A model generated the notes under the pieces. It did not search any database and was not told where the DNA came from. It saw only the letters and a program-made list of their open reading frames with translations. A program made the position numbers and the translations under genes. Source: Verrucomicrobiota bacterium (GTDB lineage Bacteria; Verrucomicrobiota; Verrucomicrobiia; Opitutales; Opitutaceae). Taken from it: a stretch of 64,000 bases of DNA. Each line of letters begins with the position of its first letter. Within the stretch, counting starts at the first letter, position 1. The DNA lies in NCBI GenBank assembly GCA_016222805.1, contig JACRQG010000011.1, positions 124,001-188,000 of the forward strand. Reading direction: 5' to 3'. Of this stretch, positions 44,688 to 53,490 are shown piece by piece.

Positions 44688-47227
44688 GGAGCCGACGCTT
44701 CCGGGCCCGCGGGCTGCTGGCCGCTGTCGTGGTGGCCGGAGTCGCGTCGGCGGCGCCATGGCAGGAGCGCCTGGTCACGCTCACCGAGGGCGTCGCTTTC
44801 ACCTTTGTCCAGCTCCCGGCGGGTCGGTTTGTCATGGGCAGTCCGGACAACGAAACGGGACGGGCGCGGGACGAGGGGCCGCAACGGGAGGTGACGTTGT
44901 CGCAATCGTTCTGGCTGGGGAAGTACGAGGTCACGCAGGCGCAATGGCTCGCAGTGATGAAGGCGAATCCCGCGACCTTTCAGGACTACGCCACCTCGGA
45001 GGCGCATCCCGTCGAGGGCGTGTCCTGGCTGGACGTGCAGGAGTTTGTGGCCCGGCTGAATACGCGCGGGCTGGGGCGATTCCGGTTGCCCACTGAGGCG
45101 GAGTGGGAGTACGCCGCCCGGGCGGGCTCGGCGGACCGTTTCCCGTGGGGTGAGGACCGGAATTTCGGCGCACTGGCGCAGCACGCGTGGTTTTATCCCC
45201 GGGCCGAAGGACGGAGCCATCCGGTCGGTGGCAAGCAGCCGAATCCCTGGGGGCTGCACGACCTCTTCGGTGGCGTATGGGAATGGTGCGCGGACTGGTA
45301 TGCCCCGTACCCCTCGGGACCCGCCGTGGACCCGCAGGGCCCGGCAGAAGGTACGGATCGCTGCATTCGCGGTGGCAGCTGGTTCAATGAACCCGAGGCC
45401 CTGCGCAGCGCTAACCGGCATCGGCACCCGCCGGAATCGCGGCAAACCAATCTCGGCCTCCGGCTCGTTTGGGAGCCGCCGGCCGGGGGCAGCGGGGCAA
45501 CCTTCCAGCGGCGGTCCGACGGCTCGGTGCCTTACGGATACCGGGCGATGCCGTCCGCGAGTTCCGGCCCCTGGTTCGTCCCGGTACCTGGCCATGTGCC
45601 GGTGGCTGCGGGCGAACATCCGCGGTTGCTTTTCCGCCGGACGGAACTGGCGGCACTTCGCGCGAAGGCGGCGACGCCGGAGGGGCGGGCAATGCTGCAG
45701 CGGCTGCGCCTGCTGCTCAGCGGTGGCAGCGGGGAGGGGCCACCGGCGCATTTCATCCCGGCAACGGCAGCCTACCCGAAGGAGCCCCTCGGACCCGCGC
45801 CGCCGGGAACGTTCACTGTGGGTCACGCGGCGGGCTATGGACTGCTGTATCAACTCACGGGAGACAGCCGGTTTGCCGACTGGGGGCGGGAGTGTTTCGA
45901 GCGGGCCCTGGCGGGCACGCGTGATCGCGATCCCCGGTACAGCTTCCGGCGTCCCGGCGGAGCACTGCGGGCCGGTCCGACGCTCGGCTGGCTGGCGGTG
46001 GGGTATGACCTTTGCTACGACGGTTGGTCGGTCGCGACCCGGGAACGGTTCGGTCGGGCGCTCGCCGAGTACCACGAAGTGCCCGACGAAGCCGCGCCGC
46101 GGGGACCAGTCACCCTCGAGAGCCTCGCCCGTGGCACGATGCCTCCCTACAGCAACCACTTTGGGATGCAGGTCGGCGGTGCCGCGCTCGCGCTGTTGGC
46201 CGTGCGCGGCGAACCGTGGACGGATCACTCGCGGGTCGAAGAGCTGCTCACCGCGGCCGCGCACGGCCTGATCCGAAACCTCGACGAGGGCTTTGGCGAC
46301 GGCGGGTTCTTTGCCGAAGGGGACGGCACCGGGTCAATGGCGTCGCAGATCGTATTCCTCAGCGCGCTCCAGGCCTGGCGGAGCGCCGCGGGGCTCGATT
46401 TCTTCTCGGCGCCCCGGCCCAACGCCCGCCTGCTGACCCTCAAGTGGATCTACCAGACGGTCTTTCGCGAAGGTCGGCCGGAATTCTGGCCCGTCCGGGG
46501 AGGGTATCCCCAGAACGTTTGGTCGCGGACCGGGATGAGCGGCGCAGCCTACTTCGCGCTCGGCATGGGCAGCCTGCCTCCGGCGGAGCGAGGAGCGCTG
46601 CTGTGGTGTTATCAGCGCTTCCTGGCTGCCGCGGATGCCAGGGCGGGCACGCCGTTCGATACCGCCAGTGTCTATCCACAATACGCCGTCAGTGCGTTCG
46701 TGAGCTGGCCGGTGGGGGAGCCAGCGGTCGATCCCCGTCTCGTGCTGCCCCACGTCTACCGCGACTCGGTCGCGGGCTTCTTCTGCTGGCGCGACCGCTG
46801 GCAGGACGAGGACGACACCGTGGTCACGTTGCTCACCAATCCGGTGCGCGGCTACATGGGCGCGCCGGCGGATCGGACCCTCGCCGTGCAGTCCCGCGGC
46901 CGGAGGTTGTCGTGGGGCACCGTCGCGGAGGGTCCCGTGCGCGAGTGGGCCGCGGCACCCCGCGGCGAATCGAGCACGCTCACCCTCGCTGACGGCACCG
47001 CGTTCGCGGTCGATTTCACCGGCGCGAGCGGTGCGGACCTGATGCTGGTGACAACGGGCCCGGCCGAGGGACAGACGGTGCGGCTCGGCGCGACCCCGAT
47101 CACGCTGTGGTTCCCGACCGCGGCCTCGCCGCCGCGCGCCTCGGTCGCTGGCAACGCGATCGCTGTCGGCCTCCAGCAGCTGACGTTGCTCAATGGAAAC
47201 CTCCGGCTCCAGGTCACCACCCGATGA
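44684..47227 (+). CDS. SUMF1 domain fused to heparinase/alginate-lyase-like toroid
   Basis: An 847-residue exported protein (signal about 1-25). Residues about 25-265 are a SUMF1 domain very like the preceding gene's (FWLGKYEVTQAQWLAVMK, WGLHDLFGGVWEWCADWY, R229-G-G-S-W233), again with no cysteine after GGSW. A linker is followed from about 310 by HPRLLFRRTELAALRAKA, the typical opening of heparinase II/III- and alginate-lyase-like (alpha/alpha) toroids. Candidate catalytic residues are in S490-N491-H492-F, with DGGFFAEGDGTGSMASQ further on, and a beta-rich C-terminal part ends the protein. It is coupled by ATGA to both neighbours. Lyase activity on a uronic-acid polysaccharide is inferred, not proven. 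Confidence 0.82.
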   Translation: MRSRRFRARGLLAAVVVAGVASAAPWQERLVTLTEGVAFTFVQLPAGRFVMGSPDNETGRARDEGPQREVTLSQSFWLGKYEVTQAQWLAVMKANPATFQDYATSEAHPVEGVSWLDVQEFVARLNTRGLGRFRLPTEAEWEYAARAGSADRFPWGEDRNFGALAQHAWFYPRAEGRSHPVGGKQPNPWGLHDLFGGVWEWCADWYAPYPSGPAVDPQGPAEGTDRCIRGGSWFNEPEALRSANRHRHPPESRQTNLGLRLVWEPPAGGSGATFQRRSDGSVPYGYRAMPSASSGPWFVPVPGHVPVAAGEHPRLLFRRTELAALRAKAATPEGRAMLQRLRLLLSGGSGEGPPAHFIPATAAYPKEPLGPAPPGTFTVGHAAGYGLLYQLTGDSRFADWGRECFERALAGTRDRDPRYSFRRPGGALRAGPTLGWLAVGYDLCYDGWSVATRERFGRALAEYHEVPDEAAPRGPVTLESLARGTMPPYSNHFGMQVGGAALALLAVRGEPWTDHSRVEELLTAAAHGLIRNLDEGFGDGGFFAEGDGTGSMASQIVFLSALQAWRSAAGLDFFSAPRPNARLLTLKWIYQTVFREGRPEFWPVRGGYPQNVWSRTGMSGAAYFALGMGSLPPAERGALLWCYQRFLAAADARAGTPFDTASVYPQYAVSAFVSWPVGEPAVDPRLVLPHVYRDSVAGFFCWRDRWQDEDDTVVTLLTNPVRGYMGAPADRTLAVQSRGRRLSWGTVAEGPVREWAAAPRGESSTLTLADGTAFAVDFTGASGADLMLVTTGPAEGQTVRLGATPITLWFPTAASPPRASVAGNAIAVGLQQLTLLNGNLRLQVTTR

Positions 47228-48136
47228 AACCCGTCTCTGCCCTCGCTGCGCTCGTGCTGGTGGTCTGGTGAGGATCTGCCGAGGAGGACCGCTACCTGGT
47301 GTCGCGCTACGACGCGCAACACGATACGCCGGCGCAACGCCGTTTTCGCGAACCAGAGCCGATGCCAACCGGTGTCGTCTACCTCCAGCAACCGGGCGAA
47401 CGGGAGGAGGAGATGCGGGTGCACTTCCGCACGATGCGGCAACTCGGCTCCCCGGCGGACTCGCCGGCCGCTTTTGCGTCATCTACCTGCCGGCGATTTT
47501 GGCGCCGCAGTGAAACGTTTTCGACCTTCTCGCCGCCGATGTGGCGGGCGGCGGTCGTCTCGCGATGGATTTGCCGACGGCGTGGTACGACGAGTGGACG
47601 AGGTCGTTTCCCACCGGACCCGGCTCGAAGTTTGCGGCGGTGTTCGGAACGACGCTGGACGATTTTCAGTATTCCGGAGTCAACCGCACGCTGCGGCTGG
47701 GCGGGCAGCCGCTCCAGGGCTTCGTCGCCACGCTGACGCCGGCCGGAGCACGCGTGGTGGCGCGCAACGACGACGGCCAGCCGGCGATCACGGAGCACGG
47801 CCACGGCCGCGGTACCGCCGTGATCCTGGGCTGCGAGGCCTCCGGGAACTGCCACCGGCCGGGCAACATCTCGGATGAAGAACGGCTCCGCCCCATGCCC
47901 TCGCAGAGGTCACCGGACCCTACGCCTGTGACGAGGCCATCGTCTCCCGCCTGGCGGCACCCCCGGCGGACCATTACTTCCTGATCAACGACGGCCCAGC
48001 CCTGATCGCGACATTGCGCACCGGCGCGACGCGCCATCGTCGCTTCACCGACGCGATCACCGGCGAGGAACTCGCGGCGGATACCCCGTGGGCGATAGCG
48101 GCCCACGATGCCCGCTGGGTTCGAGCCGAGAAGTAG
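47224..48136 (+). pseudogene. Decayed GH42/beta-galactosidase-like gene
   Basis: The ATG at 47224 overlaps the previous stop (ATGA) and begins a signal peptide, but TGA at 47269-47271 stops it after 15 codons. The same frame goes on with SAEEDRYLVSRYDAQHD and MPTGVVYLQQPGEREEEM, a glycosidase N terminus, to about 47455. Most of the catalytic barrel is missing. From about 47515 another frame gives a C-terminal GH42-type stretch (VAGGGRLAMDLPTAWYDEW, GTTLDDFQYSGVNR, ITEHGHGRGTAVILGCEAS), and from about 47905 a third frame gives VTGPYACDEAIVSRLAAPP and HYFLINDGPALIATLR, ending at TAG 48134-48136. One nonsense mutation, one large deletion and at least one further frameshift make it non-functional. 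The family name is inferred from these fragments. Confidence 0.75.
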
Positions 48137-48144
48137 GTCGGTTC

Positions 48145-48174
48145 CCTTCCCGCCGAGCACCGGGAGGAGGAAGG
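48145..48174. terminator. Weak hairpin between convergent genes
   Basis: CCTTCC (48145-48150) and GGAAGG (48169-48174) with inner CCG/CGG pairing lie between the end of the decayed glycosidase and the end of the amidase gene. It could terminate transcription from either side, but it lacks a T-run, so this is tentative. Confidence 0.3.
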
Positions 48175-48196
48175 CGGCCCCACCGGAGAGGAGGAG

Positions 48197-49432
48197 CTAA
48201 CCCGCCAGCGCCCACGCAGAGACCGGACTGCGGGCGTGCGGGAGGACAATCTGCAGGCCGGTGGTCAGGCCCGAGGCGAGCGGCACGGGAAGCGTCAGCA
48301 CCGGGAGGCCGCCGAGGCTGGCCGGGGCAGTGAGCGCGATCACCCGCCCCCGCAACTCGAGGGTGCACTCCGCCTTGGTGGGAGCGGGGGTGGGGGACGC
48401 GGGCAGGACGAGAAAATCGAAATCGCGGAAGAAGTCCTTCCACGCGCCGCGGACCTGCGCGAGCGTGGCGTCGGCCGCTCCGTGTTGGGCGGGAGTGAGA
48501 GAGTGGGCGCGGTTCACCCGCTGCCAGACGACCGGATCGTAGCGCTCGCGGTAGCGCTCGGCCCAGGGGCGGTGCACCTCCCAGGATTCGCGGGCGACGA
48601 TCGTGTGATACGCTTCGGAGGCTGGCGCGAAGGCGGCGAGCAGCGCGGTGGCCACCTCTCCGGACGCCGCCGGGGCCAGGCGCGCGGCGGCGGCGCGGAA
48701 GGCGGCCGCCACCTCCGGATCGAGCCCGGGCAGTTCCAGGTGGCAGCCCCGGGGCGCTCGCGTGGCTTGATCCGGACCGATGAGCGCCCGCAGGGCGGCG
48801 AGCATGTCGGCGGCGTGGGCGGTGAACCAGCCCGCAGTGTCGAATGTGGGGGCGAGGGCGAAGGCGTCCGCGATCCAGGAGTCGCGGGGCGTCAGGCGAA
48901 AACCGTACACACCACAAAACGCGGCGGGCACGCGGACGGATCCTCCCGTGTCGGTCCCGAGCGCCAGCGGCACGAGGCCGGCGGCGACGGCGGCGGCGGA
49001 GCCACTGCTGGAACCTCCGGTCGTGCGGCCGGGAAAACCGGGGTGCTCGCAATCCCCGTAGTGCGGGTTTTCTCCCGTGATGCCGTAGGCGAATTCGTGC
49101 AGGTGCGTCTTGCCGGCGAATACCGCACCGGTGGGATGCAGGGCGCGGGCGAAGGCGCCGTCAGCGGAACCCGCCGTTCGGACTTCCGGCAGGAAGGTCG
49201 ATCCGGCCAGCGTGCGGGTGCCGAGGAAGTCGAAGAGGTCCTTGGCGAAATAGGGCACACGGCGCAGCGGCGCCGCGGCCGGAGCCGAGTCGAAACGGCG
49301 CGCCAGTTCCTCGACAGGGCACAGCCACGCGATGACGGCCCGCTGCTGCCTCGGAGAAAGCCGGGCGCACTGCGCATGAATTTCCCGGGCCGCATCCAGC
49401 GGCGGCAGCTCCTGCCAGTCGCGAAAGGTCAT
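48197..49432 (-). CDS. Amidase signature family protein
   Basis: A 411-residue amidase of the GatA/AtzF signature family. The Ser-cisSer-Lys triad is intact: K64 in YFAKDLFD, S142 in the [10 protein letters not shown] motif and S165 in [12 protein letters not shown]. It is shorter than GatA (about 480) and has no GatB/C partner nearby, so it is a free-standing amide hydrolase, not the tRNA amidotransferase. No signal peptide is seen. It is divergent from the NMT1-like lipoprotein gene with 47 bp between starts, and a RidA gene follows on the other strand. Together they hint at use of an amide or ureido compound as nitrogen source. Confidence 0.9.
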   Translation of the reverse strand: MTFRDWQELPPLDAAREIHAQCARLSPRQQRAVIAWLCPVEELARRFDSAPAAAPLRRVPYFAKDLFDFLGTRTLAGSTFLPEVRTAGSADGAFARALHPTGAVFAGKTHLHEFAYGITGENPHYGDCEHPGFPGRTTGGSSSGSAAAVAAGLVPLALGTDTGGSVRVPAAFCGVYGFRLTPRDSWIADAFALAPTFDTAGWFTAHAADMLAALRALIGPDQATRAPRGCHLELPGLDPEVAAAFRAAAARLAPAASGEVATALLAAFAPASEAYHTIVARESWEVHRPWAERYRERYDPVVWQRVNRAHSLTPAQHGAADATLAQVRGAWKDFFRDFDFLVLPASPTPAPTKAECTLELRGRVIALTAPASLGGLPVLTLPVPLASGLTTGLQIVLPHARSPVSAWALAG

Positions 49433-49479
49433 GGCGCCAGCATCGTCGCGGCCGGCTATGACGCAATCTCGCGGAGTTG

Positions 49480-50526
49480 ATGCTCGCCCCGGAGAAGACG
49501 GGATCGAAAATCGCCGGCGTGCATCTTTGGTGGCAAGGGATCGGGTGGGTGCTGGCCGCGTTGCTGGCGGCGGGTTGTGCGCGCCCCGAGCCCAAGGCGG
49601 AGGCGGGGTCGGCGGGCGCCCAGCGACGCCGCGTCGTGCTGCAATCGGACTGGTTTCCGCAGGCGGAGCACGGCGGCTACTATCAGGCGCTGGCGCGTGG
49701 GTATTACGCGGAGGCCGGGTTGGAGTTGGAGATCTGGCCGGGCGGGCCCGGGGCCGGCATCAAGCTCAAGGTGGTGCGGGGCGATGCGGACTTCGGGATG
49801 CAGCGCAGCGACGACGTGCTGGTGGCCGCGAGCCGGGGGCTGCCGCTGGTGATGGTGGCGGCGACGTTGCAGCACGATGCCCTGGCGCTGATGGTGCACG
49901 CCAATGATCCGGTGCGCACCGTTGGCGACCTGCAGTCGCGGGTGGTGATTGGCAACGTGGGGATGGCCTGGATGCCTTATCTCGAGCGTCGGTTCGGCAT
50001 CACGTTCGAGAAACGCCAAAACACGTACGGGCTGGGGGAGTTCCTCGCCAATCCCGCGACGATCCAGCAGTGCATGGTCACCAACGAGCCGTTCTTCGCG
50101 CAGCGCCACGGTCGCCCCGTCCGGACCCTGCCCCTGGCGGAGGCGGGGTACGATTGCTACCACGTGGTGGTGACCCGGCGGGAATTGGCCCGGGCCGAGC
50201 CCGGAATGGTGCGGGCCTTCGTCGCCGCCTCGATTCGCGGGTGGCGCGACTACCTCGCCGGCGATCCGGGCCCGGCGCACGCGGAGATCCTGCGGCGGAA
50301 CCCAGAGATGACCCGGGAGCTGCTGGAATTCTCACGGACCGAACTGAAGCGCGGCCGGTATGTCGAGGGTCGGGCCGGACCGGGCGACGCGATCGGCCGG
50401 TTGTCGTTCGCACGCCTGCAGGAACAGCTGACACAACTCCGCGAACTCGGCATCCTGGAGACCGCGGTGCCGCTGGCGGAAGTCGCCAGCGTGGAATTTC
50501 TGCCGCCGGTCCCGGCCGGGCATTGA
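49480..50526 (+). CDS. NMT1/THI5-like ABC substrate-binding lipoprotein
   Basis: A 348-residue solute-binding protein. The N terminus has a hydrophobic stretch ending L-L-A-A-G-C33, a lipobox, so it is lipid-anchored in the periplasm. The body is a type II binding fold of the NMT1/SsuA/ThiY group: VVLQSDWFPQAEHGGYYQAL, YYAEAGLELEIWPGG, DADFGMQRSDDVLVA and VRAFVAASIRGWRDYL. Ligands in this group are pyrimidine precursors, alkanesulfonates or urea-like compounds. No permease or ATPase gene is next to it, so its transporter is encoded elsewhere or the protein is a sensor. The ATG at 49480 is preferred to a TTG at 49477. Confidence 0.88.
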   Translation: MLAPEKTGSKIAGVHLWWQGIGWVLAALLAAGCARPEPKAEAGSAGAQRRRVVLQSDWFPQAEHGGYYQALARGYYAEAGLELEIWPGGPGAGIKLKVVRGDADFGMQRSDDVLVAASRGLPLVMVAATLQHDALALMVHANDPVRTVGDLQSRVVIGNVGMAWMPYLERRFGITFEKRQNTYGLGEFLANPATIQQCMVTNEPFFAQRHGRPVRTLPLAEAGYDCYHVVVTRRELARAEPGMVRAFVAASIRGWRDYLAGDPGPAHAEILRRNPEMTRELLEFSRTELKRGRYVEGRAGPGDAIGRLSFARLQEQLTQLRELGILETAVPLAEVASVEFLPPVPAGH

Positions 50527-50576
50527 CTCCCGCGCCCCGGTGCCTGACGACGAAGCGACCGGAGTCCCGCTTTCCC

Positions 50577-51035
50577 ATGAATCCTGAAGCCAAACTCGCC
50601 GAACTCGGCCTGAGCCTCCCGAATCCGCCTGCCGCTGCGGGCAGTTACGTCCCGACCGTGCGCACGGGCAACCTGCTCTACTGCGCCGGCACCATCGCCG
50701 TGTTCAACGGCCAGCAGACCCACGTGGGGCAGGTGGGACGGGAGCAGACTATTGAGTCCGCCAAGAAGGCGGCGGAAGTCTGCGCGCTGAACACCCTCGC
50801 CAACATCAAGGCCGCGGTCGGCTCGCTCGACCGCGTCGTGCGCATCGTGTTTGTCAGCGGCTTCGTGAATGCGGTGGACGGCTTCGCCGACAGTCCGGCG
50901 GTGATCAACGGGGCGAGTGATCTCTTCGTGCAGGTGTTCGGCGAGGCCGGCAAACACGCGCGGGCGGCGGTGGCCGTGAACGGCCTGCCGCGCGGGACGA
51001 CGGTCGAGGTGCAGGTGGTGGCCGAGGTGAAGTAG
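50577..51035 (+). CDS. ridA: RidA/YjgF/UK114 family protein
   Basis: A 152-residue cytoplasmic protein. RidA enzymes hydrolyse reactive enamine/imine intermediates released by PLP enzymes. Visible landmarks are the N-terminal LPNPPAAAGSYVPTVRTGNLLY, the strand YCAGTIAVFNG, the ANIKAAVGSLDRVVRIVFVSGF helix-strand unit, and the closing VNGLPRGTTVEVQVVAEVK. In canonical RidA an Arg near residue 105 binds the substrate carboxylate; here the equivalent position lies in HARAAVAVNGLPRG. At about 152 residues it is longer than E. coli RidA (128) and fits the YjgF-like subfamily common in proteobacteria and Verrucomicrobia. It follows the lipoprotein gene by 50 bp. Confidence 0.9.
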   Translation: MNPEAKLAELGLSLPNPPAAAGSYVPTVRTGNLLYCAGTIAVFNGQQTHVGQVGREQTIESAKKAAEVCALNTLANIKAAVGSLDRVVRIVFVSGFVNAVDGFADSPAVINGASDLFVQVFGEAGKHARAAVAVNGLPRGTTVEVQVVAEVK

Positions 51036-51333
51036 AGGGTCCCGGACGCGGCGCCGCTTTCGAGTCGGAGAACTTCGGAGACCAACCACGAAGGGACCCG
51101 AATCGACCCGAAGCCTCACCTTGCGTGCCGCGTCCACCTTTGGGGGGAGCGGCAAGATCTCCGTCTTCGTAGGGCGCTTCCCTTCGTGTTGTTTCGCGAC
51201 GATTCGGAGGTAGCCGGCGGTGGCGACTCCGGCCGGCACGATCGATCTCCCGGTCCAGGCCGGCCTCACCGAGGCCGGCTACATCAGGCGATATCCCGTC
51301 TTGGGGTGGCGGCCTCTGGCCGCGCCGCCCGCC
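51036..51333. other. Repeat-filled convergent gap
   Basis: No gene in these 298 bp. 51080-51196 is the second copy of the roughly 118-bp element also found, inverted, at 10829-10946. 51258-51283 is a family B hairpin (GGCCGGC, CTCACCGAG, GCCGGC, then TACA). 51306-51335 is a further GGCGGCC/GGCCGCG palindromic stretch. The gap lies between the 3' ends of the RidA and argA genes. Confidence 0.7.
51080..51196. repeat. 118-bp element with inverted ends, copy 2
   Basis: The left end is GACCAACCACGAAGGGACCC and the right end is CCCTTCGTGTTGTTTCG, imperfect inverse copies of each other. Read on the minus strand it aligns along its whole length with 10829-10946, sharing TCTTGCCGCTC, AAGGTG and the CGATT/CCTTCGTGGTT end. 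No open frame is present, so it would be a non-autonomous mobile or structural repeat. Confidence 0.7.
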
Positions 51334-52680
51334 CTACAGCGGCTTGAGCATCACCTTGGGGTTGCGACCGCTCTCCTCGTAGGAACGGAGGCGGGCTTCC
51401 GGGAGAATGTCCTTGGTGGTTTCCTCGAAGCCGCAGACGTTGGTGAAGAAGCCGAAGTTCTGCGTTGAGAGGGCCAGGAGCGTGGTGGCGCCGCGCTCTT
51501 TGGCGACCATGCCGGCGTAGTCGACCATCTTCTTGCCGATGCCGCGATTGTTGTAGAACGGCATCACGTAGAGCGAGCCGACCTCCGCCATCTGCGGGCG
51601 ATCCGGATAGAAGTACAGCGTGACGCAGGCGATGATGTTCTCGTCGATCTCGAAGACGAAGAACTGGTCGATGTTCTTTTCGATCGCCTGCTGGGTGCGG
51701 TGCAGGAGTTCCTCGCGGCGGACGGCGTTGCGCGTGAGGTTGTAGATGAGGCGCACGTCGCCCTTCCGAGCCTTGCGGATCTGCTGGTAGTCGTTGCCGT
51801 AGACGAGTGAGCCAACGCCGTCGTTGGAGAAGATCTCATTCAGCAGGCCGTCAAAGATGCGGCCGTCGAGGATGTGCACGCGGGGCGTGCCGGTCTCGAT
51901 CGCCTTGATCGCGTGGATCGCCTTGCTCCGCACCTCGTCGCCAATCCGGCTCGGCTCCTCCTGGACGATGCGGTTGAGCGCCTCGATCGCGATCTCGCGG
52001 CGGAATTCGCCGTCGATCTCGAGCCCGGGGGCGGTGCCGAGGTAGACAACCTTGGTCGCCTGCAGGGCCTCGGCGATTTCGGCGGCGAGGAGGTCGGAGT
52101 TGATGCGGAGGGACTTGCCGTCGGGGCCGAATCCGATCGGCGGCACGATCGGGACGATCTGCCGGTCGATGAGCTCGAGCAGGAACTCCTTGTCGATGCG
52201 ATCGACCTTGCCGGTGAACTGCTGGTCCACGCCCCGGATGATGCCGAACGGCAGGGCGCGCACGGCGTTGGTCGTGGCGCATTTCAGGAGGTTCTGCGTC
52301 AGCCCTTCGATCAATGCGTGGGAGACGCGGGAGGAGGCGCGGATGGCGAGATCGAGGGTGGCCGCATCGGTCAGGCCGGACCCGTCCGCATTCGTGATCG
52401 GGATGCCGCGCATCTCCGAGAGTTCCCGCAACTGGTGGCTGATGCCATGCACGAGCACGACGCGGATCCCGAGCGAGCGGAGCACCGCGATGTCGACGAG
52501 GATGTTGCCGAAGTTGTCGTCGGCCACGATCGAGCCGTCGATGGCGATGACGAAGATCTGGCCCTGGAAACGCGGGACGTATTTGAGGATGCCGCGCAGG
52601 TCGGTCGGCTTGATCGTCGTGGCGATGGCCGAGGCGGCGGGCGGAGTCGCGGGTTGTCCGGCGGCGGTGCTGTTGCTCAT
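51334..52680 (-). CDS. argA: N-acetylglutamate synthase (amino-acid kinase plus GNAT)
   Basis: A 448-residue enzyme for the first step of arginine synthesis: acetyl-CoA plus glutamate to N-acetylglutamate. The N-terminal amino-acid-kinase-like domain (about 30-285) has VIAIDGSIVADDNFGNILVD, VLVHGISHQLREL and INSDLLAAEIAEALQA. The C-terminal GNAT domain (about 300-445) has MAEVGSLYVMPFYNNRGIGK, the acetyl-CoA pyrophosphate loop, and FGFFTNVCGFEE. The length is right for ArgA (about 440). The long ATG-less open stretch upstream is antisense to proS and recN; the ATG at 52680 begins MSNSTAAGQP and is the best start. No arginine box could be identified. Confidence 0.93.
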   Translation of the reverse strand: MSNSTAAGQPATPPAASAIATTIKPTDLRGILKYVPRFQGQIFVIAIDGSIVADDNFGNILVDIAVLRSLGIRVVLVHGISHQLRELSEMRGIPITNADGSGLTDAATLDLAIRASSRVSHALIEGLTQNLLKCATTNAVRALPFGIIRGVDQQFTGKVDRIDKEFLLELIDRQIVPIVPPIGFGPDGKSLRINSDLLAAEIAEALQATKVVYLGTAPGLEIDGEFRREIAIEALNRIVQEEPSRIGDEVRSKAIHAIKAIETGTPRVHILDGRIFDGLLNEIFSNDGVGSLVYGNDYQQIRKARKGDVRLIYNLTRNAVRREELLHRTQQAIEKNIDQFFVFEIDENIIACVTLYFYPDRPQMAEVGSLYVMPFYNNRGIGKKMVDYAGMVAKERGATTLLALSTQNFGFFTNVCGFEETTKDILPEARLRSYEESGRNPKVMLKPL

Positions 52681-52763
52681 CAAGAGATCGGCCCCTCTTG
52701 TCGGGGATGCGGCGCGGCGCGTCAATAGTCGCGACGCGGCGGGGCGCGCGGCGGGGGCGGGGC

Positions 52764-53378
52764 TTATTTCACCTCGAGGTTCCAGCTGCGCGAGGCGCGC
52801 TCGGCGGCGAGAGTCACGCGATAGTGGCCGGGCGCGAGGGTGCCGGGCGGCACCGTGAGCAGCACCCGCGCCTGGCGGGAACGGGTGAGCAGGTCGCCGG
52901 CGACGAACTCGAAGGTCGGAGCCAAGACGAGGGTGTCGCCCTTGAGGTAGAGTTCCGCGCCCCCGAGCTGCCGCTTGTCGTCGGGCAGCGTGCAGGTGAG
53001 CTCGATGGCGTAGGGCAGGAGCGTGCTCGACGACGGGGCGGCTGTGACCTGGAGGATCTCGGCGGGCAGGAGCGGCGGCTCGACGAGGGTGGCGCGGAGG
53101 TCGGCGGGAAGGCCGCCGGCCACCGTGGCCACTTCCGCGCCCCCGCCGGTTCCGGTGCGGTCGGCCGGACGCTGCGCGGGCAGCGGGAGGCGCTGGTAAC
53201 CCGCGGCGAGCAGGCGCGAGACGTTGGCCCGGTTTTTCATGTCCTCGTACGGCTGAAACGCCGGTCCCGGCTTTCGGTAGCGCAGCGTGAGAAACGTGTA
53301 CGGCACGATCACGAGGATGACCGCGACGACGATCCATTTCATCGGCCAGGGCTGGCGGTTGCGCGGTGCGGCGGACAT
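52764..53378 (-). CDS. Membrane-anchored hypothetical protein
   Basis: A 204-residue protein with a single N-terminal membrane segment (about 15-33, KWIVVAVILVIVPYTFLTL) and a roughly 165-residue soluble C-terminal region, probably periplasmic. The C-terminal part is beta-rich (AELYLKGDTLVLAPTFEFV, ARVLLTVPPGTLAPGHYRVTL), consistent with an Ig-like or carboxypeptidase-regulatory-like sandwich. The frame opens further upstream, but MSAAPRNRQP at 53378 directly precedes the anchor. It is divergent from proS (112 bp). Function unknown. Confidence 0.72.
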   Translation of the reverse strand: MSAAPRNRQPWPMKWIVVAVILVIVPYTFLTLRYRKPGPAFQPYEDMKNRANVSRLLAAGYQRLPLPAQRPADRTGTGGGAEVATVAGGLPADLRATLVEPPLLPAEILQVTAAPSSSTLLPYAIELTCTLPDDKRQLGGAELYLKGDTLVLAPTFEFVAGDLLTRSRQARVLLTVPPGTLAPGHYRVTLAAERASRSWNLEVK

Positions 53379-53490
53379 CAGGAGAAGCGGGAACGAGGGA
53401 AACGCCGCCGGGTCGCGCGTGGCAAGCCCGGCGCGCGGGCCGGGAAAACCGTTGCGCTGGCGGGGGCGGGCTGCTTCGTTGCGCGACTTC

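Noticed and set aside
43863-47227. SUMF1-domain genes as sulfatase activators
   Set aside because: No cysteine follows the GGSW motif in either protein, so FGE chemistry is not supported.
48197-49432. GatA, subunit of the tRNA amidotransferase
   Set aside because: It is too short and has no gatB or gatC neighbour; it fits a free-standing amidase.
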